A DNA stretch of 64,000 nt from an uncultured Caulobacterales bacterium (GCA_938009235.1 CALLIK010000007.1:124001-188000), one strand, 5' to 3'. Shown: positions 25,191 through 34,351, counted from the stretch's first letter. Made by a program: numbers and translations. Notes: generated by a model from the letters alone, not told the origin.

Positions 25191-27266
25191 TTACGCGACT
25201 AAAGACGTCGGAGAATTATGTTTTGGCTGTTGAAGTGTTGATAGGGACGCCACCGCCTTGACTGTAAGGTGAATTGTAAATGTGGACCCAACCCCCATGT
25301 CTGATGTTACAGATAAATTCCCCTGCATTGCCTCCGTTAATTTATGGGAGATAGCCAAGCCTAAACCTGTGCCCGCAATTGATTGGCTGAACGTGTTGTC
25401 TGCCTGTGTGAATTTCTCAAATATCATTTCAAGTTTATCAGGCTCAATGCCTATCCCTGTATCAGAGACACTTATTATGAGTTGGGTTTCCGAGTTTTGT
25501 GTGTGTCCTGAAACACTTAAAGTGACCTTGCCTTCTGATGTGAATTTCAAGGCATTCCCAATAAGATTCATAATGATCTGGCGAACACGACTTTTATCTA
25601 ACAAAAATATTTCAGGTAAGTCCGACGCATATTCATAGCTAAGCTCTATGTTCGAGTCATAAATTTGTTGCTTCAACACTGATACCACATCTTGCAGAGT
25701 TTTGTTTAAATTTGTTGGTTTCAAATTCAGAACTAACTGACCAGATTCAATTTTTGAGAAATCTAAAATATCACTAATTAGAGCCAAGAGGATGGCTCCA
25801 GAGCCTTTTATAATTTCAAGGTACTGCTTTTGTTGCGACGATATCGTCGTTCGTTCCAGTAATTGGGCCATACCTAAAACACCATTCAATGGCGTTCTGA
25901 TTTCGTGGCTCATATTGGCTAAAAAATGACCCTTTGCTTGGTTCGCAGCCTGGGCTTTCATTTCGCTTTTAATCAAGGTTTTTTGGCTCTTACGCATGTA
26001 GAATAAGAAATACCCCATGAAGCCCGCCACACTTATAAGCGAAAGTATGGTCACCAACATCATCTTGTTAATCGTTTTGTTTCGCTGAAATTTATTTTGC
26101 AATTGCGTCAGTTCTTGATGTGATTTGAAAGCACTAAATTCCAAATCATTGAGGATCGCACGCGTTGCCACAATGGTTTCTTGTCGAACATTCTCAAGGT
26201 CGAACATTTTTTTGTACCAAAAAATTGACGCCTCAGGACGGTTCAGAGTTTCCAACGTTAGGGCATAATCTTTATATAAATTTCGCCTCAAGCTCAGATT
26301 ATTAACACCATCAACTAATTTTATGCCAGCCTCTAGCTCCCGTAGTGCTTTATTATAATTGCCTTGATGGTATTCTGAGCTTCCGATGAGACGATGGCTA
26401 ACAGCTGCAAGGTAGTCCTCTCGAAGTGTTTTATTGGCCCTTCCAACCTCTATTCCCATTCGTCTTGCCTGCACATAGTCTGCGGTTAAAAGATAGGCCC
26501 GTCCGCGATTAGCTAGATTAAGAGCGCGGGTTTTTTTGAGTTTTGAAGGTATCAAATTTTGCGTTTCAGTAATTTCGGCCGCTTTATTTAAATATATGAG
26601 GGCATTTTCGCCGTCACCTAATTGATTGTAAAGATAAGCCATTTCGTTGATTGCAGAGGGCCGCCATTTTTGAATGTCACTGATTGACATATATTCTGGA
26701 TTATTAAGCATCTGCAATACGAGTTCCAAAGCATGCTTATAATCCGAAATTTCTATAGATACCTCAACGAGTGACTTATCTAATATAAAGTTCAAATAGG
26801 CATCTGGATTTTTGTAAATACTGGCACGCAATTTCAATATGATTTTGTAAGCAATGCCTAAATTATCTGTTTTCGCCAAGGATTCGACGACCTGATACAT
26901 TGTATCGCCATAGTGTTTCTCTGATGGATAAAACTCTCTTGGGGTTGAAGAATAAATATCGTTGGCCAATTCGGCTGCAGCCTCAAATTCACCAATCTTG
27001 GAGAGTACGTCCAATTTGAATAAATTCAGTTCAATGCTTAACATTTTTGGTGCGTCAGACTTAAGACTGTTATTAATTTCGTCAATTCTAACAACAAGCT
27101 CTGGTGACCGTTTAAGATGTGAAAGCTCAGATTTGATGCTTTTAATATCTAAAGCCATAGGCTGTTGAGTCGAAATATCGTAAGGTCCCCTTAGCGTGTT
27201 CGCAGAAGCTTGAGCGGCACCGAACGTCGAGGCTATAACAATCATGACTAAATGTAGTCGAAGCAT
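25191..27266 (-). CDS. Sensor histidine kinase with periplasmic TPR-like domain
   Basis: Starting at ATG 27266 (AAAGGGC ribosome-binding site) the 691-residue product has a signal-anchor sequence (MLRLHLVMIVIASTFGAAQA). About 350 residues of helical TPR-like repeats follow (segments such as ALIYLNKAAEIT and KALRELEAGIKL), then one membrane helix (about 401-423) and a HisKA/HATPase core with NMSHEIRTPLNGVLGM, DTGIGIEPD and GTGLGLAIS. No receiver domain is present. The periplasmic repeats suggest sensing through a protein or peptide partner. It may signal through the REC domains of the neighbouring hybrid kinase. This is inferred from adjacency only. Confidence 0.9.
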   Translation of the reverse strand: MLRLHLVMIVIASTFGAAQASANTLRGPYDISTQQPMALDIKSIKSELSHLKRSPELVVRIDEINNSLKSDAPKMLSIELNLFKLDVLSKIGEFEAAAELANDIYSSTPREFYPSEKHYGDTMYQVVESLAKTDNLGIAYKIILKLRASIYKNPDAYLNFILDKSLVEVSIEISDYKHALELVLQMLNNPEYMSISDIQKWRPSAINEMAYLYNQLGDGENALIYLNKAAEITETQNLIPSKLKKTRALNLANRGRAYLLTADYVQARRMGIEVGRANKTLREDYLAAVSHRLIGSSEYHQGNYNKALRELEAGIKLVDGVNNLSLRRNLYKDYALTLETLNRPEASIFWYKKMFDLENVRQETIVATRAILNDLEFSAFKSHQELTQLQNKFQRNKTINKMMLVTILSLISVAGFMGYFLFYMRKSQKTLIKSEMKAQAANQAKGHFLANMSHEIRTPLNGVLGMAQLLERTTISSQQKQYLEIIKGSGAILLALISDILDFSKIESGQLVLNLKPTNLNKTLQDVVSVLKQQIYDSNIELSYEYASDLPEIFLLDKSRVRQIIMNLIGNALKFTSEGKVTLSVSGHTQNSETQLIISVSDTGIGIEPDKLEMIFEKFTQADNTFSQSIAGTGLGLAISHKLTEAMQGNLSVTSDMGVGSTFTIHLTVKAVASLSTLQQPKHNSPTSLVA

Positions 27267-27323
27267 TTTAAAGCCCTTTCGGGCCGCCCATCTACATTCA
27301 ACACTTACAAGGTGCATTATCAT

Positions 27324-27693
27324 ATTCCCAGTTAGCCGTTACTAAGCCACAATATATACAACCTAAGATAAATAAAATTGAAGATTTAACATTAATAAGG
27401 CATTTGACTAAGAGGGCGATGCTCTCAACGCTATAACTCTTGGGTGTCTACTTTATAGACTGACACTGACTTACGCCTTTTCTAGACGGCATTATTCAGA
27501 ACACCCTATACACACACTCAAAGTCAGTCGCTAAGCGAACGCTCCAGAAGTCATGAATACTTTAATACCTAAATCACCAACAGCGCATCAAAACGTGTTT
27601 TCTAAGGGGTAGAGAGGGTGTTGAGGAGGGTTTACCCCTCCTCCATTGGCCAGAATTCAAGCTTTGCAGTATCCAAATTAGTCTTCCTGGATA
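27324..27693. other. Non-coding gap with a hairpin
   Basis: AT-rich 370-bp stretch between the adhesin 3' end and the TPR kinase. I see no gene. A perfect 8-bp stem GAGGAGGG (27623-27630) / CCCTCCTC (27636-27643) lies 50 bp past the adhesin stop and may mark its transcript end, although no T tract follows on the minus strand. The kinase promoter is presumably in this interval. Confidence 0.45.
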
Positions 27694-30600
27694 CTATCCG
27701 CCTATCCGCCCCTGAACGCGAACAACAGTAGCTTTGCCTGAGTGCGCCCCTGAAATCCCGAAAGACCAGTTGTCATAGGTTGAACGGCGCGTTTGAAAGC
27801 CGCCACCGAAACCTGTTTCCGCGCCGCCGTAGCCATCATCATAAAGCGCCAACCCGCCAGCAATACTCCAGGTTTCATCCGTGCCCAGATAAAGATCAGG
27901 GATAGAGGCCATAGCGGCTGCTCCGTCACGTAAGTGATTGATAGCCTTGGTGTTCAGTCCAATCGCCGATTTGTTAGCGGCAATACCTGTGGCGTTCCCA
28001 CCGATGATGCCAGACAACGCTAATATGTCCGATGCATTTGCTGTGATCTTACCAGCATTAACCGAAATTGACTCGCTGTTCTGAGTAATACTGGCGGCAT
28101 TCGTCGTAATACCACCTTCCGCAGTTGTGACCCGGGTCTCAACATTTGTAATATCAGTTACATTTATTGCGATACCTGAAGCGTTGGCTGAGATACCAAT
28201 TGTGTTGAGCCCAATGCCACTCACGTTAGTCGCGATACCTGACGTATTCGTTGCGATGTCAGTTACGTTAGTCGCAATACCTGACGTATTCGTAGCAATG
28301 TCAGACACGTTAGTTGCAATGCCTGATGTGTTCGTTGCAATGCCGCTCACGTTAGCCGCGATACCTGACGTGTTCGTTGCAATGCCGCTCACGTTAGTCG
28401 CGATACCTGATGTGTTCGTTGCGATGTCATTCACGTTAGTCGCGATACCTGACGTATTCGTTGCGATGTCAGTTACGTTAGTTGCAATGCCCGACGTGTT
28501 CGTAGCGATGTCAGACACGTTAGTCGCAATGCCCGACGTATTCGTAGCGATGCCGCTAACGTTAGTCGCGATACCTGACGTATTCGTAGCGATGTCAGAC
28601 ACGTTAGTTGCAATGCCAGTTGTGTTCGTAGCGATGTCACTCACGTTAGTCGCAATACCTGATGTGTTCGTAGCAATGCCGCTCACGTTAGCCGCGATAC
28701 CTGACGTGTTCGTTGCAATGCCACTCACGTTAGTCGCAATACCTGACGTATTCGTCGCAATGTCAGTTACGTTAGTCGCAATACCTGATGTGTTAGTCGC
28801 AATATCAGTTACGTTAGTCGCGATACCTGACGTGTTCGTCGCAATATCAGTTACGTTAGTCGCAATGCCTGATGTGTTCGTAGCGATGTCGCTAACGTTA
28901 GTTGCAATACCTGACGTGTTCGTAGCAATGTCAGTTACGTTAGTTGCAATGCCCGACGTGTTCGTTGCGATGCCACTCACGTTAGTCGCGATGCCACTCA
29001 CGTTAGTCGCGATGCCTGATGTGTTAGTCGCAATATCAGTTACGTTAGTCGCAATGCCTGATGTATTCGTAGCGATGTCGCTAACGTTAGTTGCAATACC
29101 TGACGTATTCGTAGCAATGTCAGTTACGTTAGTCGCGATACCTGACGTGTTCGTAGCGATGTCAGTTACGTTAGTCGCGATACCTGATGTGTTCGTTGCG
29201 ATGCCACTCACGTTAGTCGCGATGCCTGACGTATTCGTAGCGATGTCACTCACGTTAGTCGCGATGCCTGACGTGTTCGTAGCAATGTCAGAAACGTTAG
29301 TCGCAATGCCAGTTGTGTTCGTAGCGATGTCACTCACGTTAGTCGCGATGCCTGATGTGTTCGTTGAAATGTCAGACACGTTAGTCGCAATACCTGACGT
29401 GTTCGTAGCAATGTCAGACGTGTTTTGATCGACTTCAGCTTGCAATGCACCACCATCCCAAGACAAATTACCTGCGGCATCTGTGGTCACAAAACCAACT
29501 TGGTCGGCCGTCGCAGCTTGCTCGGTAACGGCTCTAGCACCTGTAATAGCTTCCGAAGTTATAAAACTGGTGTCTAGGCCAATAGAAATTTGATTCGTTG
29601 TTGTTGTTTCAACGCTATTACCAAGGGCTATAGAGTCATCAAAAAGAGCTTCGGAACTATGGCCAAGAGCCGTACTTCGTGCTCCCTCAGCTAGAGTACT
29701 ATAGCCTAGCGCTAAGGATTGAGCACCTTCGGCTTCGGCATATGTACCCAATGCGGTACTGCTCACTCCTGACGCCTGGGAACTGTATCCAACTGCTGAA
29801 GAGTTTGTCCCCGAAGCAATACTACTGCCACCAATTGCAGTGTCATATGTTCCTGACGCGAGGGCATTCGTACCAATAGCCGTCGCGTAATTAGCCGTCG
29901 CGTCAGAACTATACCCGAATACGGACGCACCGGTTGCCGTTGCCGTACTTCCATACCCAACAACGGATGAGTAACTATCCGAAGCCGTAGAAGCTCCGCC
30001 CAATACAGATGCGTGGGTTCCTGTGGCCTGGGCATTGAAACCGATCGCTGTAGAATACACACCTAAGGCATCAGCAGAATACCCCAAGGCCTGAGCCCCT
30101 GTCGCTCCAGCTTGGCTAGTGTACCCAATAGCCGTTGAGTAAGTGCCGCTGGCTATAGACGCTCCACCTAATGCGGTATCATATGCGCCTTCCGCTAAGG
30201 CGTTAGTACCAATGGCAGTAGAGAAATTGCCTAATGCGTCAGAACTATAGCCCAATACAGACGCGCCCGTTGCCGTTGCCGTACCTGCATATCCAACAAC
30301 GGATGAGTAAGTACCCGAAGCCGTAGAAGCTCCCCCCAACACAGATGCGTAGTTTGCTGATGCTTGGGCGTTAAACCCTATTGCTGTTGCATATATACCA
30401 GTTGAATCAGCAGAATAACCCAAGGTATGAGCGCCCTGCGCTGTTGCTGTACTTCCAAATCCAATCGCCGATGAGGCCGTCCCTGATGCTGTAGTAGACC
30501 CGCCCAACGTGACTGCGTAATTGGCTGTAGCTTGGGCGTTTGTCCCAATCGCCGTCGAATAAGTACCGGTAGAATCGGCACTATGACCCAATGCAAAAGA

Positions 30601-31356
30601 ACCTGTTTCCGTCGCTGTCGTTCCGTATCCAATAGCATATGCGTAAGTACCTGAAGCTTCAGCCACGCCACCAATTGCATAGGCATTAACGCCATCACTT
30701 ACTGAGTTAACACCAATGGCTACGCCACTACTCTGAAGCGCATCAGCTCCATATCCCAAAGCTGTAGAATTCGTACCATAAGCTTGGGTTAATCTACCTA
30801 TCGCTATAGTGCCTGAAGTTGTAGCACCTGTAGTAGCATCAACTAAGCCACTAGTACTGTCTAATCCAATAGCAATGTTTGCAGTGCCAAGCGCTTGAGC
30901 CTCAGACCCAATCGCAACACTTTGGTTGCCGACTGATTGAGCGCCCCATCCAATTGCGCTACTTCTGATGCCAGTAGAACTTGCATCATTTCCAATTGCG
31001 GTACTACTGTATCCTGTAGCGCTAGATCCAGAACCTATAGCCGTAGCATAGACTCCCGAGGCTGCAGCATCTCCACCCAGAGCCGTAGAATAGGTTCCCG
31101 AGGCTACAGAATCTGGCCCCACAGCCGTTGCATGCGAGCCGGAGGATGTAGCAGCATCACCAACTGCCACAGAATCGCTGCCTGCAGCTTCGGCATTTTC
31201 GCCACATTGAACAGACTCAGCAACCGTACCTTCCTGGCACTCGGCAGTTGTATTAGGAGCAGCATGTGCAATTGGCACAAAACAAAGGCTAACTGTAGAA
31301 ACAGTACAGGCCAGTTTTTGCCTTAAACCCATATCTGGAAATTTAATATTTATCAT
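27694..31356 (-). CDS. Trimeric autotransporter adhesin (YadA-like)
   Basis: A 1220-residue predicted surface adhesin. The signal peptide (LRQKLACTVSTVSLCF..AHA, cleavage about residue 32) is followed by a YadA-type head of 14-residue repeats with the S-x-A-x-G pattern (about 57-580), a neck/connector, a stalk of about 28 repeats of 14 residues (IATNTSGIATNVSD type, about 645-1065), and a C-terminal membrane anchor (about 1130-1220). Heptads have Ile at position a and Asn at d. Residues 211-546 form six exact 56-residue cycles. The anchor ends GRIGG rather than in the usual aromatic residue, and its last codons lie in an 8-bp tandem duplication (GGCGGATA). A strong Shine-Dalgarno sequence precedes the ATG, inside a hairpin. 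Confidence 0.93.
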   Translation of the reverse strand: MINIKFPDMGLRQKLACTVSTVSLCFVPIAHAAPNTTAECQEGTVAESVQCGENAEAAGSDSVAVGDAATSSGSHATAVGPDSVASGTYSTALGGDAAASGVYATAIGSGSSATGYSSTAIGNDASSTGIRSSAIGWGAQSVGNQSVAIGSEAQALGTANIAIGLDSTSGLVDATTGATTSGTIAIGRLTQAYGTNSTALGYGADALQSSGVAIGVNSVSDGVNAYAIGGVAEASGTYAYAIGYGTTATETGSFALGHSADSTGTYSTAIGTNAQATANYAVTLGGSTTASGTASSAIGFGSTATAQGAHTLGYSADSTGIYATAIGFNAQASANYASVLGGASTASGTYSSVVGYAGTATATGASVLGYSSDALGNFSTAIGTNALAEGAYDTALGGASIASGTYSTAIGYTSQAGATGAQALGYSADALGVYSTAIGFNAQATGTHASVLGGASTASDSYSSVVGYGSTATATGASVFGYSSDATANYATAIGTNALASGTYDTAIGGSSIASGTNSSAVGYSSQASGVSSTALGTYAEAEGAQSLALGYSTLAEGARSTALGHSSEALFDDSIALGNSVETTTTNQISIGLDTSFITSEAITGARAVTEQAATADQVGFVTTDAAGNLSWDGGALQAEVDQNTSDIATNTSGIATNVSDISTNTSGIATNVSDIATNTTGIATNVSDIATNTSGIATNVSDIATNTSGIATNVSGIATNTSGIATNVTDIATNTSGIATNVTDIATNTSGIATNVSDIATNTSGIATNVTDIATNTSGIATNVSGIATNVSGIATNTSGIATNVTDIATNTSGIATNVSDIATNTSGIATNVTDIATNTSGIATNVTDIATNTSGIATNVTDIATNTSGIATNVSGIATNTSGIAANVSGIATNTSGIATNVSDIATNTTGIATNVSDIATNTSGIATNVSGIATNTSGIATNVSDIATNTSGIATNVTDIATNTSGIATNVNDIATNTSGIATNVSGIATNTSGIAANVSGIATNTSGIATNVSDIATNTSGIATNVTDIATNTSGIATNVSGIGLNTIGISANASGIAINVTDITNVETRVTTAEGGITTNAASITQNSESISVNAGKITANASDILALSGIIGGNATGIAANKSAIGLNTKAINHLRDGAAAMASIPDLYLGTDETWSIAGGLALYDDGYGGAETGFGGGFQTRRSTYDNWSFGISGAHSGKATVVRVQGRIGG
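28155..29424 (-). repeat. 42-bp tandem repeats encoding the adhesin stalk
   Basis: About 28 tandem copies of a degenerate 42-bp unit, each encoding two heptads. One unit has an extra 21 bp, shifting the 14-residue register by seven but keeping the heptad phase. Third-position differences between copies show the array is diversified rather than freshly expanded. Confidence 0.9.
29719..30726 (-). repeat. Six 168-bp cycles encoding the adhesin head
   Basis: Residues 211, 267, 323, 379, 435 and 491 each begin a 56-residue cycle of four 14-mers. The cycle 2 and 4 proteins are near-identical, as are cycles 3 and 5, so a 112-residue (336-bp) unit was duplicated on top of the 56-residue one. Confidence 0.85.
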
Positions 31357-31362
31357 GACAAT

Positions 31363-31394
31363 TCACCTTCTTATTTCAAAGAATGAGAAGGTGA
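31363..31394 (-). promoter_or_regulatory. Hairpin sequestering the adhesin ribosome-binding site
   Basis: Reading the minus strand, TCACCTTCT (31394-31386) pairs perfectly over 9 bp with AGAAGGTGA (31371-31363), which is the Shine-Dalgarno sequence 6 nt before the ATG. The loop is 14 nt. A second perfect 6-bp stem, TGAGCG/CGCTCA at 31392-31397 and 31405-31410, shares three bases with the upstream arm, so the two hairpins compete. This looks like translational control, possibly thermosensor-like or ligand-driven. Folding is inferred. Confidence 0.6.
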
Positions 31395-31410
31395 GCGTTT
31401 CTACCGCTCA

Positions 31411-32093
31411 ATAATAAATGTCATGCGCCTAACACGTTCTCATTCGTAATTTTACGAAACCGCTTATAGTTGTGTGTGGTTTTTTTACGCCTTATAGACG
31501 TAGTTTAAATTTGGTAAATTCGCCATTAGGTGGAATTATTGACCGCAGATTTATCTAGGGTTCATATGATTTAAAAAGAAATTAATTCTATAATCGCAAT
31601 AATTACCTGACTTCACGTCCACTTTTAGATCGTTTGCGGCATTAAACAATAAATTCAATCGAAGCATTTATACCCTTCTTCAAAATAAATTGGATTAGAC
31701 AGTAAATTTGAAAACTAAGCCTAGGAAAACTTAATCATATAAGAGTCGCACAATGATGCAGTTCTCACTTACAGGCATGATGATTAGGCGCTCAATAAAT
31801 AGGACTAAAATTCATAAGACTTTATCTTCAAGCCCATTAATGGAAGAAGGCATTATTAGTGACAACTTTGCTTAAGTCAGTATTTCAACGTCATCGACAC
31901 ATATCTGCAGAGGGCTAAATGCCTTAAAGATACCTCTAAATATGACGCTCGGTTAACGCTAGATTGGTGGATGCCTCTTTTGCTGAGAGACAACGTTACT
32001 CAGAAATACGTCCGCCCTGCTTCCAAATCGAAAACAGCCAAAATTCCTACGCTTGCGCGTATCAACTATATTATTGATATTATTAGGAAAATC
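31411..32093. other. AT-rich non-coding region upstream of the adhesin
   Basis: About 680 bp without a supportable gene. It must contain the adhesin promoter. I saw no clear terminator, repeat array or tRNA remnant apart from the tRNA-Gly gene at its right edge. Confidence 0.5.
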
Positions 32094-32168
32094 TGGAGCG
32101 GGCGAAGAGATTCGAACCCTCGACCCTCACCTTGGCAAGGTGATGCTCTACCACTGAGCTACGCCCGC
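32094..32168 (-). tRNA. tRNA-Gly (anticodon GCC)
   Basis: The minus strand folds into a complete 75-nt cloverleaf. The acceptor stem GCGGGCG pairs with CGCCCGC, the D arm is GCTC-AGTGGTA-GAGC, and the anticodon arm TCACC-TTGCCAA-GGTGA carries GCC. The T arm contains TTCGAAT, the discriminator is T and CCA is encoded. Confidence 0.97.
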
Positions 32169-32299
32169 TCGTTAGATTACGTAGGCGATGGCTTCGAAGT
32201 GTGAGGCCATCGGTTGGTAGGCGCGCCGTATAGACTCAAACCAACCTGATAATCAAGCGTCTTGCCTGTGTTTTTTTCATATGCGAGGAACGCATCATT

Positions 32300-32824
32300 A
32301 TGAATGCACAAATACCGCAGAAACACGCGCAAGAAGACCTGTTATTTCAACGGCTGGATCAGCTCGATATTGTCCATCACACCCAAGAACATCGGGCTAT
32401 CTTTACGGTTGAAGACGGAATTGACTTAAAAGCAGGTATGATCGGCGGACATACGAAGAATCTGTTCCTAAAAGACAAGGCAGGGACATATGTTCTGATT
32501 AGCGCCCTCAGCAGCACCGTCATCCGCCTCAATCAGTTGCATAAGCGTATCGGGACCAAGCGGCTGTCCTTTGGCAAGCCTGAGGCGTTGAAAGAGCTGT
32601 TGGACGTTGTGCCAGGCTCTGTGACGGTGTTTTCCGTGTTGAATGACGCAACGGGCTCTGTGCGCTTGATCTTAGACAAAGCTCTCTTTGACCACGAGGA
32701 CGTCTGGTTTCACCCCATGCGGAATACAGCCAGCACCCGCATCAAAAGCGAAGAGCTATTACGTTTTGCGCAAGACATCGATCACCCCGCAGAGGTGATA
32801 GATTTTAGTGGGGACCTCACATGA
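32300..32824 (+). CDS. YbaK/ProX-type aminoacyl-tRNA deacylase
   Basis: A 174-residue stand-alone editing domain of the YbaK/INS superfamily, closest in pattern to ProX/PrdX proteins that hydrolyse mischarged Ala-tRNA(Pro). The expected substrate-pocket Lys lies in GGHTKNLFLKDKAG (about residues 50-63), and the C-terminal GSVTVFSVLND (about 106-116) and HPMRNTAST blocks match the family. Cytoplasmic. The 3' end overlaps the ribokinase-type gene by 4 nt (ATGA). Confidence 0.88.
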   Translation: MNAQIPQKHAQEDLLFQRLDQLDIVHHTQEHRAIFTVEDGIDLKAGMIGGHTKNLFLKDKAGTYVLISALSSTVIRLNQLHKRIGTKRLSFGKPEALKELLDVVPGSVTVFSVLNDATGSVRLILDKALFDHEDVWFHPMRNTASTRIKSEELLRFAQDIDHPAEVIDFSGDLT

Positions 32825-33663
32825 GTTTTGGCCTCACGGTTCTGGGGTCCATCAATCTGGACCTAATCGTGCAACTGCCCGACTTACCCAAGGCAGGCGA
32901 AACCGTGACGGGCGGGACGTATACAGCCCTGCCCGGCGGAAAAGGCGCGAATGTCGCTGTGGCTGCTCGGCGATTGGGCGCGGAGACAGAAATCGTAGCG
33001 GTTGTTGGCAATGATGACTACGCGGCGCAGGCGCTCGTGAATTTAGACGCAGAAGGCGTCTATCTGGATGCGGTCAAAACCGTCAAGACACATACGGGCC
33101 TCGCCTTCATCTCAGTCTCGGCGCAGGGCGAGAACCAAATTGCCGTTGCCAGCGGCGCAAATGCGGCCTTCACGCCAGAGCATTTGCCCAAGCTGTGTAG
33201 CGACGTGTTAATCACACAATTCGAAATCCCTGTTGCCGTGATCGAAGCTGCCCTCGATGGCTATGAAGGATATGTCGTGGTCAATGCGTCGCCCGTCCGC
33301 GATGATGTGGATGCGATCCTGAAACGGGCGGATCTGATTATTGTCAATGAAGGCGAAGCCGCGCGTTATGATCTATCAACACATAAAGGATTGATTGCCG
33401 TCACGCTTGGCTCTCGCGGCGCAGAACTCCGTCAAGACGGACAGGTCATAACCACCGCCAAGTCGCCGAACGTCGATGTCATAGATACGACGGGCGCAGG
33501 GGATGCTTTTGCAGCGGCGCTCACTGTCGCTTTGGCGGAAGGGCAATCCAAACAGGATGCGTTGGACTTTGCCTGCGCGGTGGGTGCGCTGACGACGACA
33601 CGCCTCGGGACACAAACGGCCAGCCCGACACGGGCCGAGGTTGATACGTTTTTAAACCGCTAG
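32821..33663 (+). CDS. PfkB-family sugar kinase, ribokinase-like
   Basis: A 280-residue carbohydrate kinase. PfkB signature 1 is present as LPGGKGANVAVAARRLG (about residues 38-54), and signature 2 as DTTGAGDAFAAALTVAL (about 222-238) with the catalytic Asp in GAGD. The N-terminal LGSINLDLIVQLPDLPKAGETV is typical of ribokinase. Ribokinase phosphorylates ribose to ribose-5-phosphate; this fits the neighbouring nucleoside hydrolase, which releases ribose. At 280 residues it is a little short for RbsK (about 305). It starts inside the end of the deacylase gene and faces the phosphoribosyltransferase gene, overlapping it by 4 nt. Confidence 0.87.
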   Translation: MSFGLTVLGSINLDLIVQLPDLPKAGETVTGGTYTALPGGKGANVAVAARRLGAETEIVAVVGNDDYAAQALVNLDAEGVYLDAVKTVKTHTGLAFISVSAQGENQIAVASGANAAFTPEHLPKLCSDVLITQFEIPVAVIEAALDGYEGYVVVNASPVRDDVDAILKRADLIIVNEGEAARYDLSTHKGLIAVTLGSRGAELRQDGQVITTAKSPNVDVIDTTGAGDAFAAALTVALAEGQSKQDALDFACAVGALTTTRLGTQTASPTRAEVDTFLNR

Positions 33664-34262
33664 AATTTCGGGTTTAGGTCAAAATACCGCTTCGGCATCG
33701 TGCCGCGTGCACGCAGCTCGTCCTCTGAACATCCCCTGAGTTCATGCGGGAAGACCGTCCACTGATCTGTCTCATGAATGTAAAAATCTGGCGTGCGACC
33801 CGTGAGGTTTCGCTTGGGTTTATAATATAGAGTTGCCACGCGAATATCCTGCGGCGTATTTTTACGGCAGCGCGCGCGGACTTCATTGATGATCGCATCG
33901 ACGCTACGGCCACTGTCGAATATGTCGTCAATGATAAGGAGGCGGTCTTCGGCATTCACCACATCGACGACATGTTGAAGTCCCAACACTTCGACCTCTG
34001 GCAAGGTATCGTCGCCGTCGAAACTTTTGACACGCGCACCATAGCTTGAGGTGCGAATGGCGAAATGGTTGGTTGGGCAGTCCAATGTTTCCAAGACTTC
34101 CTGCACCGCGATTCCGACGGGCGCTCCGCCGCGCCAAACACCCAGAATAAAGGTAGGTTGAAAATCAGACTCGTGAATACGCAGCGCCAGCTCAAACGAG
34201 TCCTTCAACAGGTCTTCGGCGCTAACAAATGTTTTCTCAGACTGCGGAGCGGGGTTAGCCAT
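33660..34262 (-). CDS. Phosphoribosyltransferase, hypoxanthine/xanthine type
   Basis: A 200-residue type I phosphoribosyltransferase. The PRPP-binding loop is RLLIIDDIFDSGRSVDAII (about residues 105-123), and the N-terminal FILGVWRGGAPVG loop (about 38-50) matches base-salvage PRTases of the Gpt/Hpt branch. It would attach PRPP to a free purine base. ATG 34262 (MANPAPQSEKTF) is preferred; the longer frame from 34343 would leave only 8 bp to the divergent nucleoside hydrolase gene. Together with the flanking ribokinase and nucleoside hydrolase it makes a compact purine/ribose salvage set. Confidence 0.87.
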   Translation of the reverse strand: MANPAPQSEKTFVSAEDLLKDSFELALRIHESDFQPTFILGVWRGGAPVGIAVQEVLETLDCPTNHFAIRTSSYGARVKSFDGDDTLPEVEVLGLQHVVDVVNAEDRLLIIDDIFDSGRSVDAIINEVRARCRKNTPQDIRVATLYYKPKRNLTGRTPDFYIHETDQWTVFPHELRGCSEDELRARGTMPKRYFDLNPKF

Positions 34263-34351
34263 AGGAAGCTCTCTGTGGGTGAAGGCATGTATGGGCGCGA
34301 CATAGGCGAATGCAGGCTTCCCCTCAATTATTTTCCTACGCATAAGGCGTC

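Noticed and set aside
28155..29424. CRISPR-like regularity of the 42-bp repeats
   Set aside because: The repeats are contiguous and coding, have no unique spacers, and keep one reading frame through the adhesin.
28127..29428. Open frame of 433 codons on the plus strand opposite the adhesin stalk, with repeated VAIPDVFVAM units
   Set aside because: It is the mirror of the 42-bp stalk repeats. A 42-bp unit without a stop in one frame stays open in every copy. There is no ribosome-binding site and no protein-like composition.
31971..32204. Plus-strand frame reading SGRRDSNPRPSPWQGDAL
   Set aside because: This is the well-known false protein encoded antisense to tRNA-Gly; the tRNA on the minus strand explains it.
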